64,000 nucleotides of DNA, taken from the NCBI GenBank assembly GCA_963798795.1, contig CAWCUZ010000001.1:186001-250000 (forward strand). Direction: 5' to 3'. Each line of letters starts with the position of its first letter. The first letter of the stretch is position 1. The position numbers were made by a program, and so were the translations under genes. The stretch is from CAWCUZ01 sp963798795 (lineage in GTDB: Bacteria > Acidobacteriota > Vicinamibacteria > Vicinamibacterales > SCN-69-37). Shown here one piece after another: positions 25,044 through 37,494 of the stretch. Below the pieces are notes generated by a model. It had not been told where the DNA came from. It made no database searches and saw only the letters and a list, made by a program, of their open reading frames with translations.

Positions 25044-26024
25044 ATGGAGTTCAAGGACTACTACGCGACGCTGGGCGTCTCGAAGTCCGCCTCGGACACG
25101 GAGATCAAGCGCGCGTACCGCAAGCTGGCGCGCAAGTACCATCCCGACCTCAATCCCGGCGACACGGCGGCCGAGGCGAAGTTCAAGGAGGTCAACGAGG
25201 CCAACGAGGTCCTCGGCGATCCCGAGAAGCGCCGCAAGTACGACGAGCTGGGCGCCAACTGGCGGATGTACGAGCAGGCGCCCCCGGGCGCGCAGCCCGG
25301 CAGCGGCCCAGCCTGGTCAGGGTTCGGCGGCGGACCCGGCGGGGCCACCTACCACACGATGACCCCCGAGCAGATGGAGGAGATGTTCGGGACGGCCGAT
25401 CCGTTCTCGGATTTCTTCCACACGTTTTTTGGCGGGGCCGGCGGCTTTGCCGGCGGGGGCGGGACGAAGCGGCGCGGCGGCCGCCAGACCCGCGCGCGCC
25501 GCGGACGCGACTTCGAGCAGCCGCTCGAGGTCACGCTCGAGGAAGCGTTCTCCGGCCCGGCGCGCCGTCTGCTGATGCAGCGCGACGGCCAGCGCACGGT
25601 CGACGTCCGCATCCCGGCGGGCGTGCGCGACGGCGCGCGGGTGCGGGTTGCCGGCGAGGGCGAGCCCGGTGCGTCGGGCGGCACCGCGGGCGACCTCTAC
25701 CTGCGCGTGCACGTCCTGCCCCACGACCGGTTCGAGCGCCGCGGTGACGATCTGCACGTTCGGGTGCCCGTGCCCGTCACGACCGCCGTGCTCGGGGGCG
25801 ACGTCACCGTACCGTCCATCTCGGGCTCCACGCTGCGACTGAAAGTCCCCGAGCTGACGAGCAGCGGACGCGTCCTGCGCCTGCGCGGCCACGGCATGCC
25901 GCTCGCGGGCAAGGGTGGCGGGCGCGGCGATTTGTACGCGACGATCGACGTGCAGACGCCCACGCAACTGTCGGACGAAGAGCGCCGGCACTACGAAGAA
26001 TTGAAGAAGCTCTCGGAGCCCTGA
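25044..26024 (+). CDS. DnaJ-class co-chaperone (CbpA-like, no zinc domain)
   Basis: 326 residues. J-domain at 1-70 (DYYATLGVSKSASDTEIKRA with YHPDLNPG, the HPD motif that stimulates DnaK), a Gly/Phe-rich linker (about 85-150), then two C-terminal substrate domains (EQPLEVTLEEAFSGPARRLL, VRIPAGVRDGARVRVAGEG, VPELTSSGRVLRLRGHGMP). The cysteine-rich zinc fingers of DnaJ are absent, as in CbpA. clpB begins one base after its stop, so it and the disaggregase are almost certainly one operon. Confidence 0.92.
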   Translation: MEFKDYYATLGVSKSASDTEIKRAYRKLARKYHPDLNPGDTAAEAKFKEVNEANEVLGDPEKRRKYDELGANWRMYEQAPPGAQPGSGPAWSGFGGGPGGATYHTMTPEQMEEMFGTADPFSDFFHTFFGGAGGFAGGGGTKRRGGRQTRARRGRDFEQPLEVTLEEAFSGPARRLLMQRDGQRTVDVRIPAGVRDGARVRVAGEGEPGASGGTAGDLYLRVHVLPHDRFERRGDDLHVRVPVPVTTAVLGGDVTVPSISGSTLRLKVPELTSSGRVLRLRGHGMPLAGKGGGRGDLYATIDVQTPTQLSDEERRHYEELKKLSEP

Positions 26025-26025
26025 C

Positions 26026-28653
<2,628 letters not shown>

Positions 28654-28703
28654 GTCGTGCCGCGCGGGCTTGGCGCGCATAGACTGTACGTGAGCGAGTC
28701 TGC

Positions 28704-30623
28704 ATGGCCCCCATCCACGAGCCCGATCGCCGTCCGCCGCCGCGCCGTCGCGTGCCCGGCCGCCGGCCGTTCTCGCCGCTGTGGTTCGGCGTGGCGCTGT
28801 TCCTGCTCTTCCTGCTCGTCAACGTCGTGGCCTCCGTCCTGCGCCAGGGCAAGACGCTCGAGTACTCGGAGTTCAAGTCGTTGCTCGGCCAGGGCCAGGT
28901 CAAGGAGGTCGCGCTGTCCGAGCAGAGCGTCCACGGCACCTACGTGGACGCCGACGGGCACGAAGTGCAGTTCACCACGGTGGCCGTCGACGACCCGAAG
29001 CTCGTCGAGCAGCTCGAGGCCGGGCACGTCCGGTTCTCGGGCGAGGTGCAGACGCGCTGGCTCACCGACCTGTTGAGCTGGGTCCTGCCCTTCATCCTGA
29101 TCATCGGGCTCTGGGCCTTCTTCTTCCGCCGGATGGGCGGCGCCGAGGGCGGCATCATGTCGTTCGCGCGCAGCAAGGCGAAGATCTACGCCGAAGACGA
29201 CGTGAAGGTGAGCTTTGCGGACGTGGCCGGCGTGGACGAGGCCGAGGACGAGCTGCGTGAAATCGTCGAGTTCCTGAAGAACCCGCGCAAATACACGATC
29301 ATCGGCGGGCGCATTCCGAAGGGCGTGCTGCTCGTCGGGCCGCCGGGCACCGGCAAGACGCTGCTCGCGCGCGCGGTCGCCGGCGAAGCCAAGGTCCCCT
29401 TCTTCAGCCTCAGCGGCTCCGAGTTCGTCGAGATGTTCGTGGGCGTCGGCGCGGCGCGCGTCCGCGACCTGTTCCGCCAGGCCGAAGTCAAGGCGCCGTG
29501 CATCGTCTTCATCGACGAGCTCGACGCGCTCGGCAAGGTGCGCATGCAGTCGCCGATGGGCGGCCACGAGGAGCGCGAGCAGACGCTCAACCAGCTCCTG
29601 GCCGAGATGGACGGCTTCGACGCCCGGAAGGGCGTCATCATCATGGCCGCGACCAATCGCCCGGAAGTGCTCGATCCGGCCCTGCTCCGCCCGGGGCGCT
29701 TCGATCGGCAGGTGCTGGTCGACAAGCCGGACGTCAAGGGGCGCGAGGCCATCCTGCGCATCCACGCGCGGCAGGTGAAGCTCTCCGACGACATCGACCT
29801 GCGCGTGGTGGCGGCCCGCACGGCCGGCTTCGCGGGCGCCGACCTGGCGAACCTCGTGAACGAGGCCGCGCTCCTGGCCGCGCGGCACGACAAGACCGCC
29901 GTGGACCGCCGGGACTTCGAGGAGGCCATCGACCGGATCGTGGCGGGCCTCGAGAAGAAGCGTGTGATGAACCGGCGCGAGCGCCGTATCGTCGCGTTCC
30001 ACGAATCGGGGCACGCCATTGTCGCGACGGTGCTGCCGAACCTCGACCCGGTGCACAAGATCTCGATCGTCCAGCGGGGATTCGGTGCGCTCGGCTACAC
30101 GATGCAGGTGCCGCTCGAGGACCGCTATCTGCTGTCCAAGTCCGACCTCGACCACCGGATCGCGGTGCTGCTCGGCGGCCGGAGCGCCGAGGCGCTCGTC
30201 TTCGGCGAGATCTCCACGGGCGCGCAGAACGACCTGCTGCGCGCCACCGACATGGCGCGCTCCATGGTCACCGAGTTCGGGATGAGCGACGCCGTCGGAC
30301 CGGTCAACTACGACGGCCATCGCCGCAGCCCGTTCATCGAAACGCCCATGCTGCCCGAGCGCGGCATGTATGCCGAAGAGACGGCCAAGCTGATCGACGC
30401 GGAAGTCAAGCGCATCATCTCCACCGCGGAAACCACGGCCCGGCGGATCCTGGCCGAGCGCCGCGACGTGCTGGACCAGCTATCGGAGCTGCTGCTCGAG
30501 CGCGAAGTCATCGAAGGGGACGAACTGCGCCGGCTGCTCGGTCCGGTCGAGCCCGGGCCGGCCCCGGCCGGAGCGGAGGCGCCCGCCGCGGACCCCGCCG
30601 CGCTGCCGCCGTCCGACTCGTAG
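28704..30623 (+). CDS. ftsH: Membrane ATP-dependent zinc metalloprotease FtsH
   Basis: 639 residues. Two membrane helices flank a periplasmic loop (about 25-45 and 120-142), followed by AAA+ with Walker A GPPGTGKT (about 212-219), SGSEFVEMFVGVGAARVRDL and ATNRPEVLDPALLRPGRFDR, then the protease HESGHAIVA (His433, His437). The C-terminus is Pro/Ala-rich. It follows clpB by 50 bases; TAGACT at 28680-28685 is a possible own -10. Degrades unassembled membrane proteins and regulators. The run dnaJ-clpB-ftsH forms a proteostasis block. Confidence 0.97.
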   Translation: MAPIHEPDRRPPPRRRVPGRRPFSPLWFGVALFLLFLLVNVVASVLRQGKTLEYSEFKSLLGQGQVKEVALSEQSVHGTYVDADGHEVQFTTVAVDDPKLVEQLEAGHVRFSGEVQTRWLTDLLSWVLPFILIIGLWAFFFRRMGGAEGGIMSFARSKAKIYAEDDVKVSFADVAGVDEAEDELREIVEFLKNPRKYTIIGGRIPKGVLLVGPPGTGKTLLARAVAGEAKVPFFSLSGSEFVEMFVGVGAARVRDLFRQAEVKAPCIVFIDELDALGKVRMQSPMGGHEEREQTLNQLLAEMDGFDARKGVIIMAATNRPEVLDPALLRPGRFDRQVLVDKPDVKGREAILRIHARQVKLSDDIDLRVVAARTAGFAGADLANLVNEAALLAARHDKTAVDRRDFEEAIDRIVAGLEKKRVMNRRERRIVAFHESGHAIVATVLPNLDPVHKISIVQRGFGALGYTMQVPLEDRYLLSKSDLDHRIAVLLGGRSAEALVFGEISTGAQNDLLRATDMARSMVTEFGMSDAVGPVNYDGHRRSPFIETPMLPERGMYAEETAKLIDAEVKRIISTAETTARRILAERRDVLDQLSELLLEREVIEGDELRRLLGPVEPGPAPAGAEAPAADPAALPPSDS

Positions 30624-30771
30624 CGCCGCGCCCCACAAGACAATCTAGGCGAATGTCCGCGGCGGGATCGCGCCCCTCGCTCCAAGTCTTCGACGGCGTT
30701 CAGCCAACCAAAGGCTTGCCTCCATCGTCTCTTGGGTAGACAATCTTCTGGTCTCGAAAGGAGGACTCCGG

Positions 30772-31122
30772 ATGGGCCTACCCGCGAGAGCGGCCGGGCG
30801 CGGCGACCTGCTGCAGGGAACGCTCGATCTGCTGATCCTGCGGACGATCGCCGCGGGACCGGCTCACGGCCACACGATCGCCCACGTCATCGAGCACCAG
30901 TCGGAGGACGTGCTGCAGGTCGAGCACGGCTCGCTCTACCCGGCCCTGCACCGGCTCGAAGACCGGGGGTGGATTGCGTCGTTCTGGGGCACATCCGAGA
31001 ACAACCGGCGGGCGCGTTATTACCGGCTCACCCCGGCCGGCCGCCGGCAGCTCGTCCACGAGACGCTCCGTTGGGACGAGCTGGTCCGGGCGGTCAATCG
31101 CATCCTCCGGCCCGCCGAGTGA
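30772..31122 (+). CDS. PadR-family transcriptional regulator
   Basis: 116 residues. Winged-helix PadR: LLQGTLDLLILRTIAAGPAH, GHTIAHVIEHQS, EHGSLYPALHRLEDRGWIAS and RRARYYRLTPAGRRQL. AAAGGAGGA precedes the ATG. It is 19 bases upstream of a large permease gene, the standard PadR-ADOP pair of Acidobacteriota, where the regulator is presumed to control the permease. In the leader, AGAC-N9-GTCT (about 30738-30754) could be the operator. AGACAATCT also occurs 100 bases earlier (30638-30646). Confidence 0.92.
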   Translation: MGLPARAAGRGDLLQGTLDLLILRTIAAGPAHGHTIAHVIEHQSEDVLQVEHGSLYPALHRLEDRGWIASFWGTSENNRRARYYRLTPAGRRQLVHETLRWDELVRAVNRILRPAE

Positions 31123-31141
31123 CCCAGGCAGGGAGGACGAC

Positions 31142-33838
31142 ATGGGTATCGGGCGGTTCCTCCGGCGCCGGCACTGGGACGAGGAGCGCCGGCGCGAACT
31201 GGAGTCCTACGTCGAAATTGAAAGCGACGCCAATCTGGCGCGCGGCTATCCGCCCGACGAGGCGCGCCGCCGGGCTCTGCGGAAGCTCGGCAATCCCACC
31301 GTCGTGCGCGAGGACATCTACTACATGAACACGCTCACCTGGTTCGAATCCGCGTGGCAGGACATCCGGTTCGGCGCGCGCCTGCTGCGACGCAGTCCCG
31401 GTTTCACGGCCGTGGCGCTGCTGTCGCTGGCGCTCGGCATCGGCGCCAACGGCGCCATCTTCCAGTTGCTCGACGTGGTGCGGCTGCGCACGCTCCCCGT
31501 TCACGATCCGGCCTCGATGGTCGAGGTGCGGGTGGCGCCGAGCGACGGCGGGCGCACGGGGTCGTTCAGGGGGTCGCGCCCGGCGCTGACCAAGGCGCTC
31601 TGGGACGAGATCCAGGCGCACGTCACCACGATCACCGGCCTGTTCGCCTATGGCACCGCGAGATTCGACTTGTCGGCCGGGGGCGAATCGCGGCGCGCCG
31701 AGGGAATCTTCGTGAGCGGCGGCTACTTCCAGGCGCTCGAGGGCCGGCCGGCCGTGGGGCGGCTGATCGGGCCGGCCGACGACACGCGGGGATGCGCGTC
31801 GCCGGGCGCGGTGATCAGCGATCCGTTCTGGCGGCGCGAGTTCGGTGGCGCGGCCGACGTCACCAGCCGCACGGTGCGCCTGGATGGCGCCGTCTTCCCC
31901 GTCATGGGCGTCGTCGAGGCCGGCTTTTCGGGCGTCGAAGTGGGACGCCGGCTCGACGTGTTCATGCCGATCTGCGCGTGGCCGCTCATCAACGCGAGTG
32001 AGCCCGCGCTCGATCAGCGCGACTACTGGTGGCTCGCGGCGTTCGGCCGCCTCGCGCCCGGAGTGTCGATCGACCACGCCTCGGCGGAGCTGGCCTCCGA
32101 GTCGCCGGGGATCATGACGGCCACGATGCCGTCGACCTATCCGGCGCCGGAAATCGCGCACTACGCCGGGCTGACGCTGCAGGCCTATGAGGCGGCGACC
32201 GGCGTGTCCGGGCTGCGGACCCAGTACGGCGACTCGCTCGTGCTGCTGCTGGCGATCGCGGGGCTGGTCCTGCTCATCGCGTGCGCCAACCTGGCGAACC
32301 TCATGCTGGCACGCGGCAGCGCCCGGGCGCGCGAGATTGCGGTCCGGCTGGCGATCGGCGCGTCGCGCCCCCGCGTCTTCCGCCAGCTCGTTGCCGAGAG
32401 CCTGCTGCTCGGCGCGGTGGGCGCGGCAATCGGCATCGGGCTTGCGCCGGTCATCAGCCGCGTGCTCGTGAGTCTCCTCACCAGCGACGGCAGCCCCTGG
32501 GCGCTCGACCTGCGCCTCGATGCGCGACTCGCCCTGTTCACCATCGGCCTGGCGCTCGTCACCAGCGTGCTCTTCGGGCTGATGCCAGCGCTGCGCGCCA
32601 CCCGCCTGCCGCCCGGCTCCGCCATGAACCTCGGCGTGCGCGGCCAGACGATGGACCGCGGGCGCTTCGTCGTGCGCCGACTGCTGGTGGTCGGACAAGT
32701 GGCGCTCTCGCTCGCGCTCGTGGTCACGTCGCTGCGCCTCGTCGACACGCTGCGGAACCTGTCGACCGGCGACACCGGTCTGGACGATCGGCAGGTGCTC
32801 GTCGTGAACCTGGATCTGCGGCCGGCCGGGATCGCGCCGGCCGCGCAGGTCGGCTATCAGCGCCAGGTCCTCGACCGGCTGGCGGCGGTGCCCGGCGTCG
32901 TCTCCGCCGCGTCAACCGCCATCGTACCGCTCAGCGGCTCGAGCTGGAACGACGCCGTGATCGTGGATGGCAAGAAACAGCCCGGCTATCCGCACGCCAA
33001 CCGCGTGAGTCCGGAGTACTTCGCGGCCCTGCACGTGGCGATCCTCGAGGGCCGCACCTTCGATCCGCGCGATCGCGCCGGCTCGCTGCCGGTGAGCATC
33101 ATCAGCCACGCGATGGCGGCGAAGTACTTCGCCGGCCGGTCGGCCATCGGCCGGACGTTTCACCTGCAAGTCGGGCCGGGCCGCCCGGACGACGCGTACG
33201 AGATCGTCGGCGTCGTGGGCGATACGAAGTACGACGACCTGCGCGAGCCGGCGGGGCCGATCATGTACTTTCCCGCGGCGCAGGAGACCACGCCGGCGCC
33301 GTTCCTGTCGGCGCTGCTCCGGACGTCGGGCGACCCGGATGCCGTCCGCGCCTCGGTCACCCGGGCCGTGGCCCAGATCGACCCCGCGATCGCCCTCACG
33401 CTCAGCACCATGCGGACCGACGTGGAGAACCTGCTGCTGCGCGAACGGCTGATGGCGGCGCTGGCGGCAGGATTCGCGATCCTGGCGGTCGTGCTCGCGG
33501 CGGCGGGGCTGTACGGGCTGATGAGCTATAGCGTGGCGCGACGTCGCACGGAAATCGGCGTCCGCGTAGCGCTCGGGGCGACGAGTGCCGGCATCGTCGC
33601 CATGATCGTCCGCGAGCTGGCGGTGCTCGTCGTCATCGGCGTCGGCGCCGGCCTGGCGCTCGCGGTCTACGCCGGGCGCGCGGCCAGCGCGCTGCTCTAC
33701 GGCGTGACCGCGTCCGACGTCGGGACGCTCGCGGCTGGTGCGGGCGCCCTCGCCCTCGTGGCGGCGCTCGCCACCATCGGACCGGCGCACCGTGCCGCCC
33801 GGCTCAGTCCCACGGCGGCACTCCGGGAAGACGCATAG
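31142..33838 (+). CDS. ADOP-type ABC permease (FtsX/MacB-like, duplicated)
   Basis: 898 residues. A cytoplasmic N-terminal domain (about 1-60, HWDEERRRELESYVEIESDA) is followed by two FtsX/MacB permease halves. Helix 1 of half one is FTAVALLSLALGIGANGAIF; a periplasmic MacB_PCD-like region follows (about 130-370), then LVLLLAIAGLVLLIACANLANLMLAR, a second periplasmic region and the final helices ending ARLSPTAALREDA. These acidobacterial duplicated orphan permeases lack an ATPase partner nearby, as here. Substrate unknown; export of lipids or peptides is the usual guess. Confidence 0.93.
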   Translation: MGIGRFLRRRHWDEERRRELESYVEIESDANLARGYPPDEARRRALRKLGNPTVVREDIYYMNTLTWFESAWQDIRFGARLLRRSPGFTAVALLSLALGIGANGAIFQLLDVVRLRTLPVHDPASMVEVRVAPSDGGRTGSFRGSRPALTKALWDEIQAHVTTITGLFAYGTARFDLSAGGESRRAEGIFVSGGYFQALEGRPAVGRLIGPADDTRGCASPGAVISDPFWRREFGGAADVTSRTVRLDGAVFPVMGVVEAGFSGVEVGRRLDVFMPICAWPLINASEPALDQRDYWWLAAFGRLAPGVSIDHASAELASESPGIMTATMPSTYPAPEIAHYAGLTLQAYEAATGVSGLRTQYGDSLVLLLAIAGLVLLIACANLANLMLARGSARAREIAVRLAIGASRPRVFRQLVAESLLLGAVGAAIGIGLAPVISRVLVSLLTSDGSPWALDLRLDARLALFTIGLALVTSVLFGLMPALRATRLPPGSAMNLGVRGQTMDRGRFVVRRLLVVGQVALSLALVVTSLRLVDTLRNLSTGDTGLDDRQVLVVNLDLRPAGIAPAAQVGYQRQVLDRLAAVPGVVSAASTAIVPLSGSSWNDAVIVDGKKQPGYPHANRVSPEYFAALHVAILEGRTFDPRDRAGSLPVSIISHAMAAKYFAGRSAIGRTFHLQVGPGRPDDAYEIVGVVGDTKYDDLREPAGPIMYFPAAQETTPAPFLSALLRTSGDPDAVRASVTRAVAQIDPAIALTLSTMRTDVENLLLRERLMAALAAGFAILAVVLAAAGLYGLMSYSVARRRTEIGVRVALGATSAGIVAMIVRELAVLVVIGVGAGLALAVYAGRAASALLYGVTASDVGTLAAGAGALALVAALATIGPAHRAARLSPTAALREDA

Positions 33839-33878
33839 ACGGAGCCATCGATCGGATGGAGCCCCGGGGATCGGATGT

Positions 33879-33906
33879 CCCCGGGTCTGAAGACCCGGGG
33901 CTTCAC
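33879..33906. repeat. GC-rich palindrome, copy 2 (between convergent genes)
   Basis: CCCCGGGTCT, GA, AGACCCGGGG followed by CTTCAC: the reverse complement of the element at 25004-25031 with one base different. It lies between the convergent permease and amidohydrolase genes and can act as a terminator on both strands. A second overlapping hairpin (CCCCGGGGATCGGATGTCCC) precedes it. Confidence 0.85.
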
Positions 33907-35867
33907 TATTGGTACCCGGCGGCGCGCCAGAGCGCCGCACAGTCATAGAGCCGGCCACCCGTCACGACGAATTCGGCGGCGGCGACGCTGGCGATGTCCT
34001 CCAGCGGATTGCCCGGCAGGATGGTCAGGTCGGCGCGCTTCCCCGCTTCGATCGTGCCCAGCTCGCCTTCGAGCCCCATCGCCCGGGCCGGCATGAGCGT
34101 GGCGGTCTGCAGCGCCTGCATCGGTGTCATGCCGCCCTGGACGTAGAGCGCCAGCTCGCGCGCAAGGCTGAATCCCGGAACGCCCTTGTCCGTTCCGGCG
34201 ACGACCGTGAGGCCTGCGTCGACGGCACGCGCGAGAAGGGCCAGCGAATCGGTGAGCGGCCGGCCTCTTCCCGCGGGCATGCTGGCGTAGAGCCGCGCCA
34301 GCGTCCGCGGCAGGCGGCTGGCGCCGGGCAGGACGTCCGTGACTGGCGCGCCGTGTCCCGCCAGTTCGTTCCACGACTGCGTCGGGTCCATGACGGTGCC
34401 GTGCGCCTTGAAGAATGCGAGCTGCGAGTCGGAGGCCTCCGACCCGGGCTATCCGCGGAGCTGCATGTGCGCGATGTGGTCGTAGCCCGCTTCAACGACC
34501 GTCTGCCACGTCATGCCGCGCGGCACGTGTCCGGTGACCGTCATGCCCAGCCGATGCGCTTCGTCGGCAATCGCGCGGACGACACCGGGCGATACGCCGC
34601 CGTAGACCTTCATCTGCTCGAAGCCCGCGGCGTGGTAACGCCGGACGACGGCGCGGCCCTCGTCTGGCGTGTCGGCCCACACACGGCCGAACGCGGCCGG
34701 CCCCGAACCGTCGACGAGGCCGGCGAGCAGGTAGCGGGGACCGAGCGCCCGGCCGGACGCGATCGCGTCCCGGATGGCGACGAGAAACGCCTCTTCCCCG
34801 CCCATGTCGCGAATCGTCGTCACGCCCGAGGCGAGATAGACGGGCGCCCAGTCGATCTGCGCCGCATGGGCGTGCATGTCCCAAAGGCCCGGAATCACGA
34901 CGGCGCCGCCGAGGTCCCGGACCGCCTCGTCGCGCGCGGGCCGGACATCGGGCCCCGCTGCCACGATCCGGCCGTTTGCAATGCGAATCGCCCCCCGATA
35001 CGCGGGGCGGCCGGTCGAATCAACCACCAGGGCGTTGGTCAGCGCGTACGTCCCCTCCTGGAGCGGCCCGGCCGTCTTCGTCACGTGTTCGAGATCGGCG
35101 ATGCGATCGGCGACGGCCTGCTCGATGAACGTCTGGATCCACGGTCCGTCGCCGTCGCGAATCGCCTCGAATGGCAGCTGTCCCGCCCACGTGGTCAGCG
35201 CGACCAGGTCGCCACTGCCGCGATCGATCCAGGCCGTTTCGGTGCCCCAAACCACGCCATCGATGCTGAGTCGCTCCAGTCGGCGGGACGCCACGCGGCC
35301 GGCCCGATCGCGCGCGCCGTCGAGGCGCGTTGTACCGCGGGAGACGATCCGCACCACCGGCCCGCTCGGCGCGGAGTTGATCTCGGACGGCCGATCGTGC
35401 CCCAGCCAGTACTTGATGAGGGCCTCCTGGACGCCGATCGGCGCGTAGTTGTCGACCGGAAAGAAGGGCTTGCCCCCGAGATCGACGTCGCGCTCGGCCG
35501 TCAGGTCGCGAACGTGGGCGCGTCCGTCGCGGATCTCGACCTCGGAGTCGGACGTGAACAGGCGATAGTTGCGGCCCTTGACGGTCAGCTTGAGGGGGGT
35601 CTGATCGGGCCCGAATGCCAGGACCGCATGCAGCTCAATCGGCGTGCCGCGGTCGACGAAGGTGAAGGAGCAGCGCAGGCCTGGCCCGGCGCGCGGCAGC
35701 GGGCCGGGCGTGGCGTCCCAGTCGAACGGATGGTCGGTCTCGGTGCCAATTTCGTGCCCGAGAAACAGCAGATGAAACGTCGGCGGACCGGCAGGCCCGC
35801 CCATGGTCTGTCCGTGCGGAAGGACGGACAGGAGCGCAACTGCGGCGATCGTCCCGCACGATTTCAC
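33906..35867 (-). pseudogene. Secreted amidohydrolase with internal amber stop
   Basis: One reading frame of 654 codons, GTG 35867 to TAG 33906, broken only by TAG at 34449-34451. Upstream part: signal peptide (IAAVALLSVLPHG), a unique N-terminal domain, then the amidohydrolase fold with IPGLWDMHAHAAQIDWAPVY (metal HxH), RDMGGEEAF and GMTVTGHVPRGMTWQTV. Downstream: ASDSQLAFFKAHGTVMDPTQ, GLTVVAGTDKGVPG (metal Asp) and GELGTIEAGKRADLTILPGN. Both halves are well conserved and no frame change is needed. It may be a recent nonsense mutation or an error. It follows rho by 12 bases. Confidence 0.82.
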
Positions 35868-35879
35868 CGCTGTTCCCGC

Positions 35880-37328
35880 CTACCCCATCTTCTGCATGGC
35901 GGCCAGGAAGTCGGCGTTGCTCTTGGTCTTGCTCATCTTGTCGAGGAGCAGCTCCATGGCCTCGACGGGCGACAGCGGCGTGAGCACTTTGCGAAGCACC
36001 CAGATGCGGTTCAGGTCCTCGCGCGGGATGAGCAGCTCTTCCTTGCGGGTGCCGGACTTGATGATGTCGATCGCCGGGAAGACGCGCTTGTCCACCAGCT
36101 TGCGGTCGAGGTGGATCTCCATGTTGCCCGTGCCCTTGAACTCCTCGAAAATCACGTCGTCCATGCGCGAGCCGGTGTCGATGAGCGCGGTGGACATGAT
36201 CGTGATCGACCCGCCCTCCTCGATGTTGCGCGCGGCGCCAAAGAAGCGTTTCGGCTTCTGGAGCGCGTTGGAGTCGAGGCCGCCCGAGAGCACCTTGCCC
36301 GACGGCGGCGCCACCGTGTTGTAGGCGCGCGCGAGTCGCGTGACCGAATCCAGCAGGATGACGACGTCCTTCTTGTGCTCGACCAGGCGCTTGGCTTTCT
36401 CGATCACCATCTCGGCCACCTGGACGTGGCGCTGCGCCGGTTCGTCGAACGTCGACGAGATCACTTCGCCGCGCACGGAGCGCTGCATGTCGGTGACTTC
36501 CTCGGGCCGTTCGTCGATGAGCAGCACGATCAGGTAGATCTCCGGGTGGTTCGTCGTGATCGACTGCGCGATGCTCTGCAGCAGCATCGTCTTGCCCGTG
36601 CGCGGCGGCGCGACGATCAGGCCGCGCTGGCCCTTGCCGATCGGCGTCATCAGGTCCATCACCCGCGCCGACAGGTTGTCACCCGTCGTTTCGAGCTTGA
36701 TGCGTTCCTGCGGGTAGAGCGGCGTGAGGTTCTCGAAGAACAGCTTGTTGCGCGCCTGGTCGGGCGATTCGAAGTTGACCGCTTCGACCTTGATGAGCGC
36801 GAAGTACCGCTCCCCGTCCTTTGGCGGCCGCACCTGCCCCGACACCGTGTCGCCCGTCTGCAGGTCGAACTTGCGAATCTGCGACGGCGAGACGTAGATG
36901 TCGTCGGGGCCCGGCAGGTAGTTGTAGTCCGGCGCCCGCAGGAACCCGAATCCGTCGGGCAGCACCTCGAGCACACCCTCCGAGAACATGAAGCCGCTCA
37001 TCTCGGTCTGCGCCTTGAGGATCTGGAAGATCAGGTCCTGCTTGCGCATGCCGGTGGCGCCCGCGACGTTGAGATCCTTGGCGACCTGCGTGAGCTTCTG
37101 GATGCTCATGTCCTTCAGGTCGTTGATGTTCAGCGTCTGGACCGGCTTGCCGGGACGGGGGGCCTCGGCCGGCGCACCGGCGGCCGGTCCTGCGGTGGCT
37201 GGCGTCGCGGCGGCTTCGGGACTCGCGGTCCCCTCCGGTGCGGGCGTGGGCTGGTCGGCGGCCTGCGGATCAGCGACGGCCGTGTCGGCAGGCTGCCGCC
37301 CCGGGGAGCGTTTCTGGTGATTCGCCAT
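35880..37328 (-). CDS. rho: Transcription termination factor Rho
   Basis: 482 residues. ATG 37328 starts a 65-residue Ala/Pro/Gln-rich extension (QPTPAPEGTASPEAAATPAT) not present in the E. coli protein, followed by the Rho N-terminal helical domain (LKDMSIQKLTQVAKDLNVAG), the cold-shock-like RNA-binding domain (EGVLEVLPDGFGFLRAPDYN) and the RecA-like motor with Walker A APPRTGKT (about 240-247), LIDERPEEVTDMQRSV, DSVTRLARAYNTV and GGLDSNALQKPKRFFGAARN. Forms a hexameric RNA helicase that ends transcription. Confidence 0.97.
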   Translation of the reverse strand: MANHQKRSPGRQPADTAVADPQAADQPTPAPEGTASPEAAATPATAGPAAGAPAEAPRPGKPVQTLNINDLKDMSIQKLTQVAKDLNVAGATGMRKQDLIFQILKAQTEMSGFMFSEGVLEVLPDGFGFLRAPDYNYLPGPDDIYVSPSQIRKFDLQTGDTVSGQVRPPKDGERYFALIKVEAVNFESPDQARNKLFFENLTPLYPQERIKLETTGDNLSARVMDLMTPIGKGQRGLIVAPPRTGKTMLLQSIAQSITTNHPEIYLIVLLIDERPEEVTDMQRSVRGEVISSTFDEPAQRHVQVAEMVIEKAKRLVEHKKDVVILLDSVTRLARAYNTVAPPSGKVLSGGLDSNALQKPKRFFGAARNIEEGGSITIMSTALIDTGSRMDDVIFEEFKGTGNMEIHLDRKLVDKRVFPAIDIIKSGTRKEELLIPREDLNRIWVLRKVLTPLSPVEAMELLLDKMSKTKSNADFLAAMQKMG

Positions 37329-37419
37329 AGTGGTTGGATCGGGACAAGTGAATTGTCTGCTGGAGGTTGTTACAGGTCGCGCGCCTGGACTCAGCCGCGC
37401 TTGTGGACGGTCAACCGCC

Positions 37420-37449
37420 AGTATAACACTGACAAAAGGCAGAAGGCAA
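37420..37449 (-). promoter_or_regulatory. Candidate promoter of rho, with -35 inside the repeat array
   Basis: On the reverse strand TTGCCT (37449-37444), an 18-base spacer and TATACT (37425-37420). The -35 match (4 of 6) exists only because some repeat units are AAAAGGC (CTTTTGCC on this strand) rather than AGAAGGC. The predicted leader is about 85 bases. Confidence 0.35.
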
Positions 37450-37491
37450 AAGGCAAAAGGCAAAAGGCAGAAGGCAGAAGGCAGAAGGCAG
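37434..37491. repeat. AGAAGGC/AAAAGGC heptamer array
   Basis: Eight contiguous 7-base units in the order A,G,A,A,A,G,G,G at the variable second base (AAAAGGC or AGAAGGC), then a partial unit, ending four bases before the CoA-binding gene stop. No inverted partner arm is present here, unlike the arrays at 13.4 and 19.8 kb. Confidence 0.92.
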
Positions 37492-37494
37492 GGT

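Noticed and set aside
24893..25054. Longer N-terminus for the TerC protein
   Set aside because: The added residues are hydrophilic, pass through a palindrome and the dnaJ start, and GTG 24892 has its own ribosome site.
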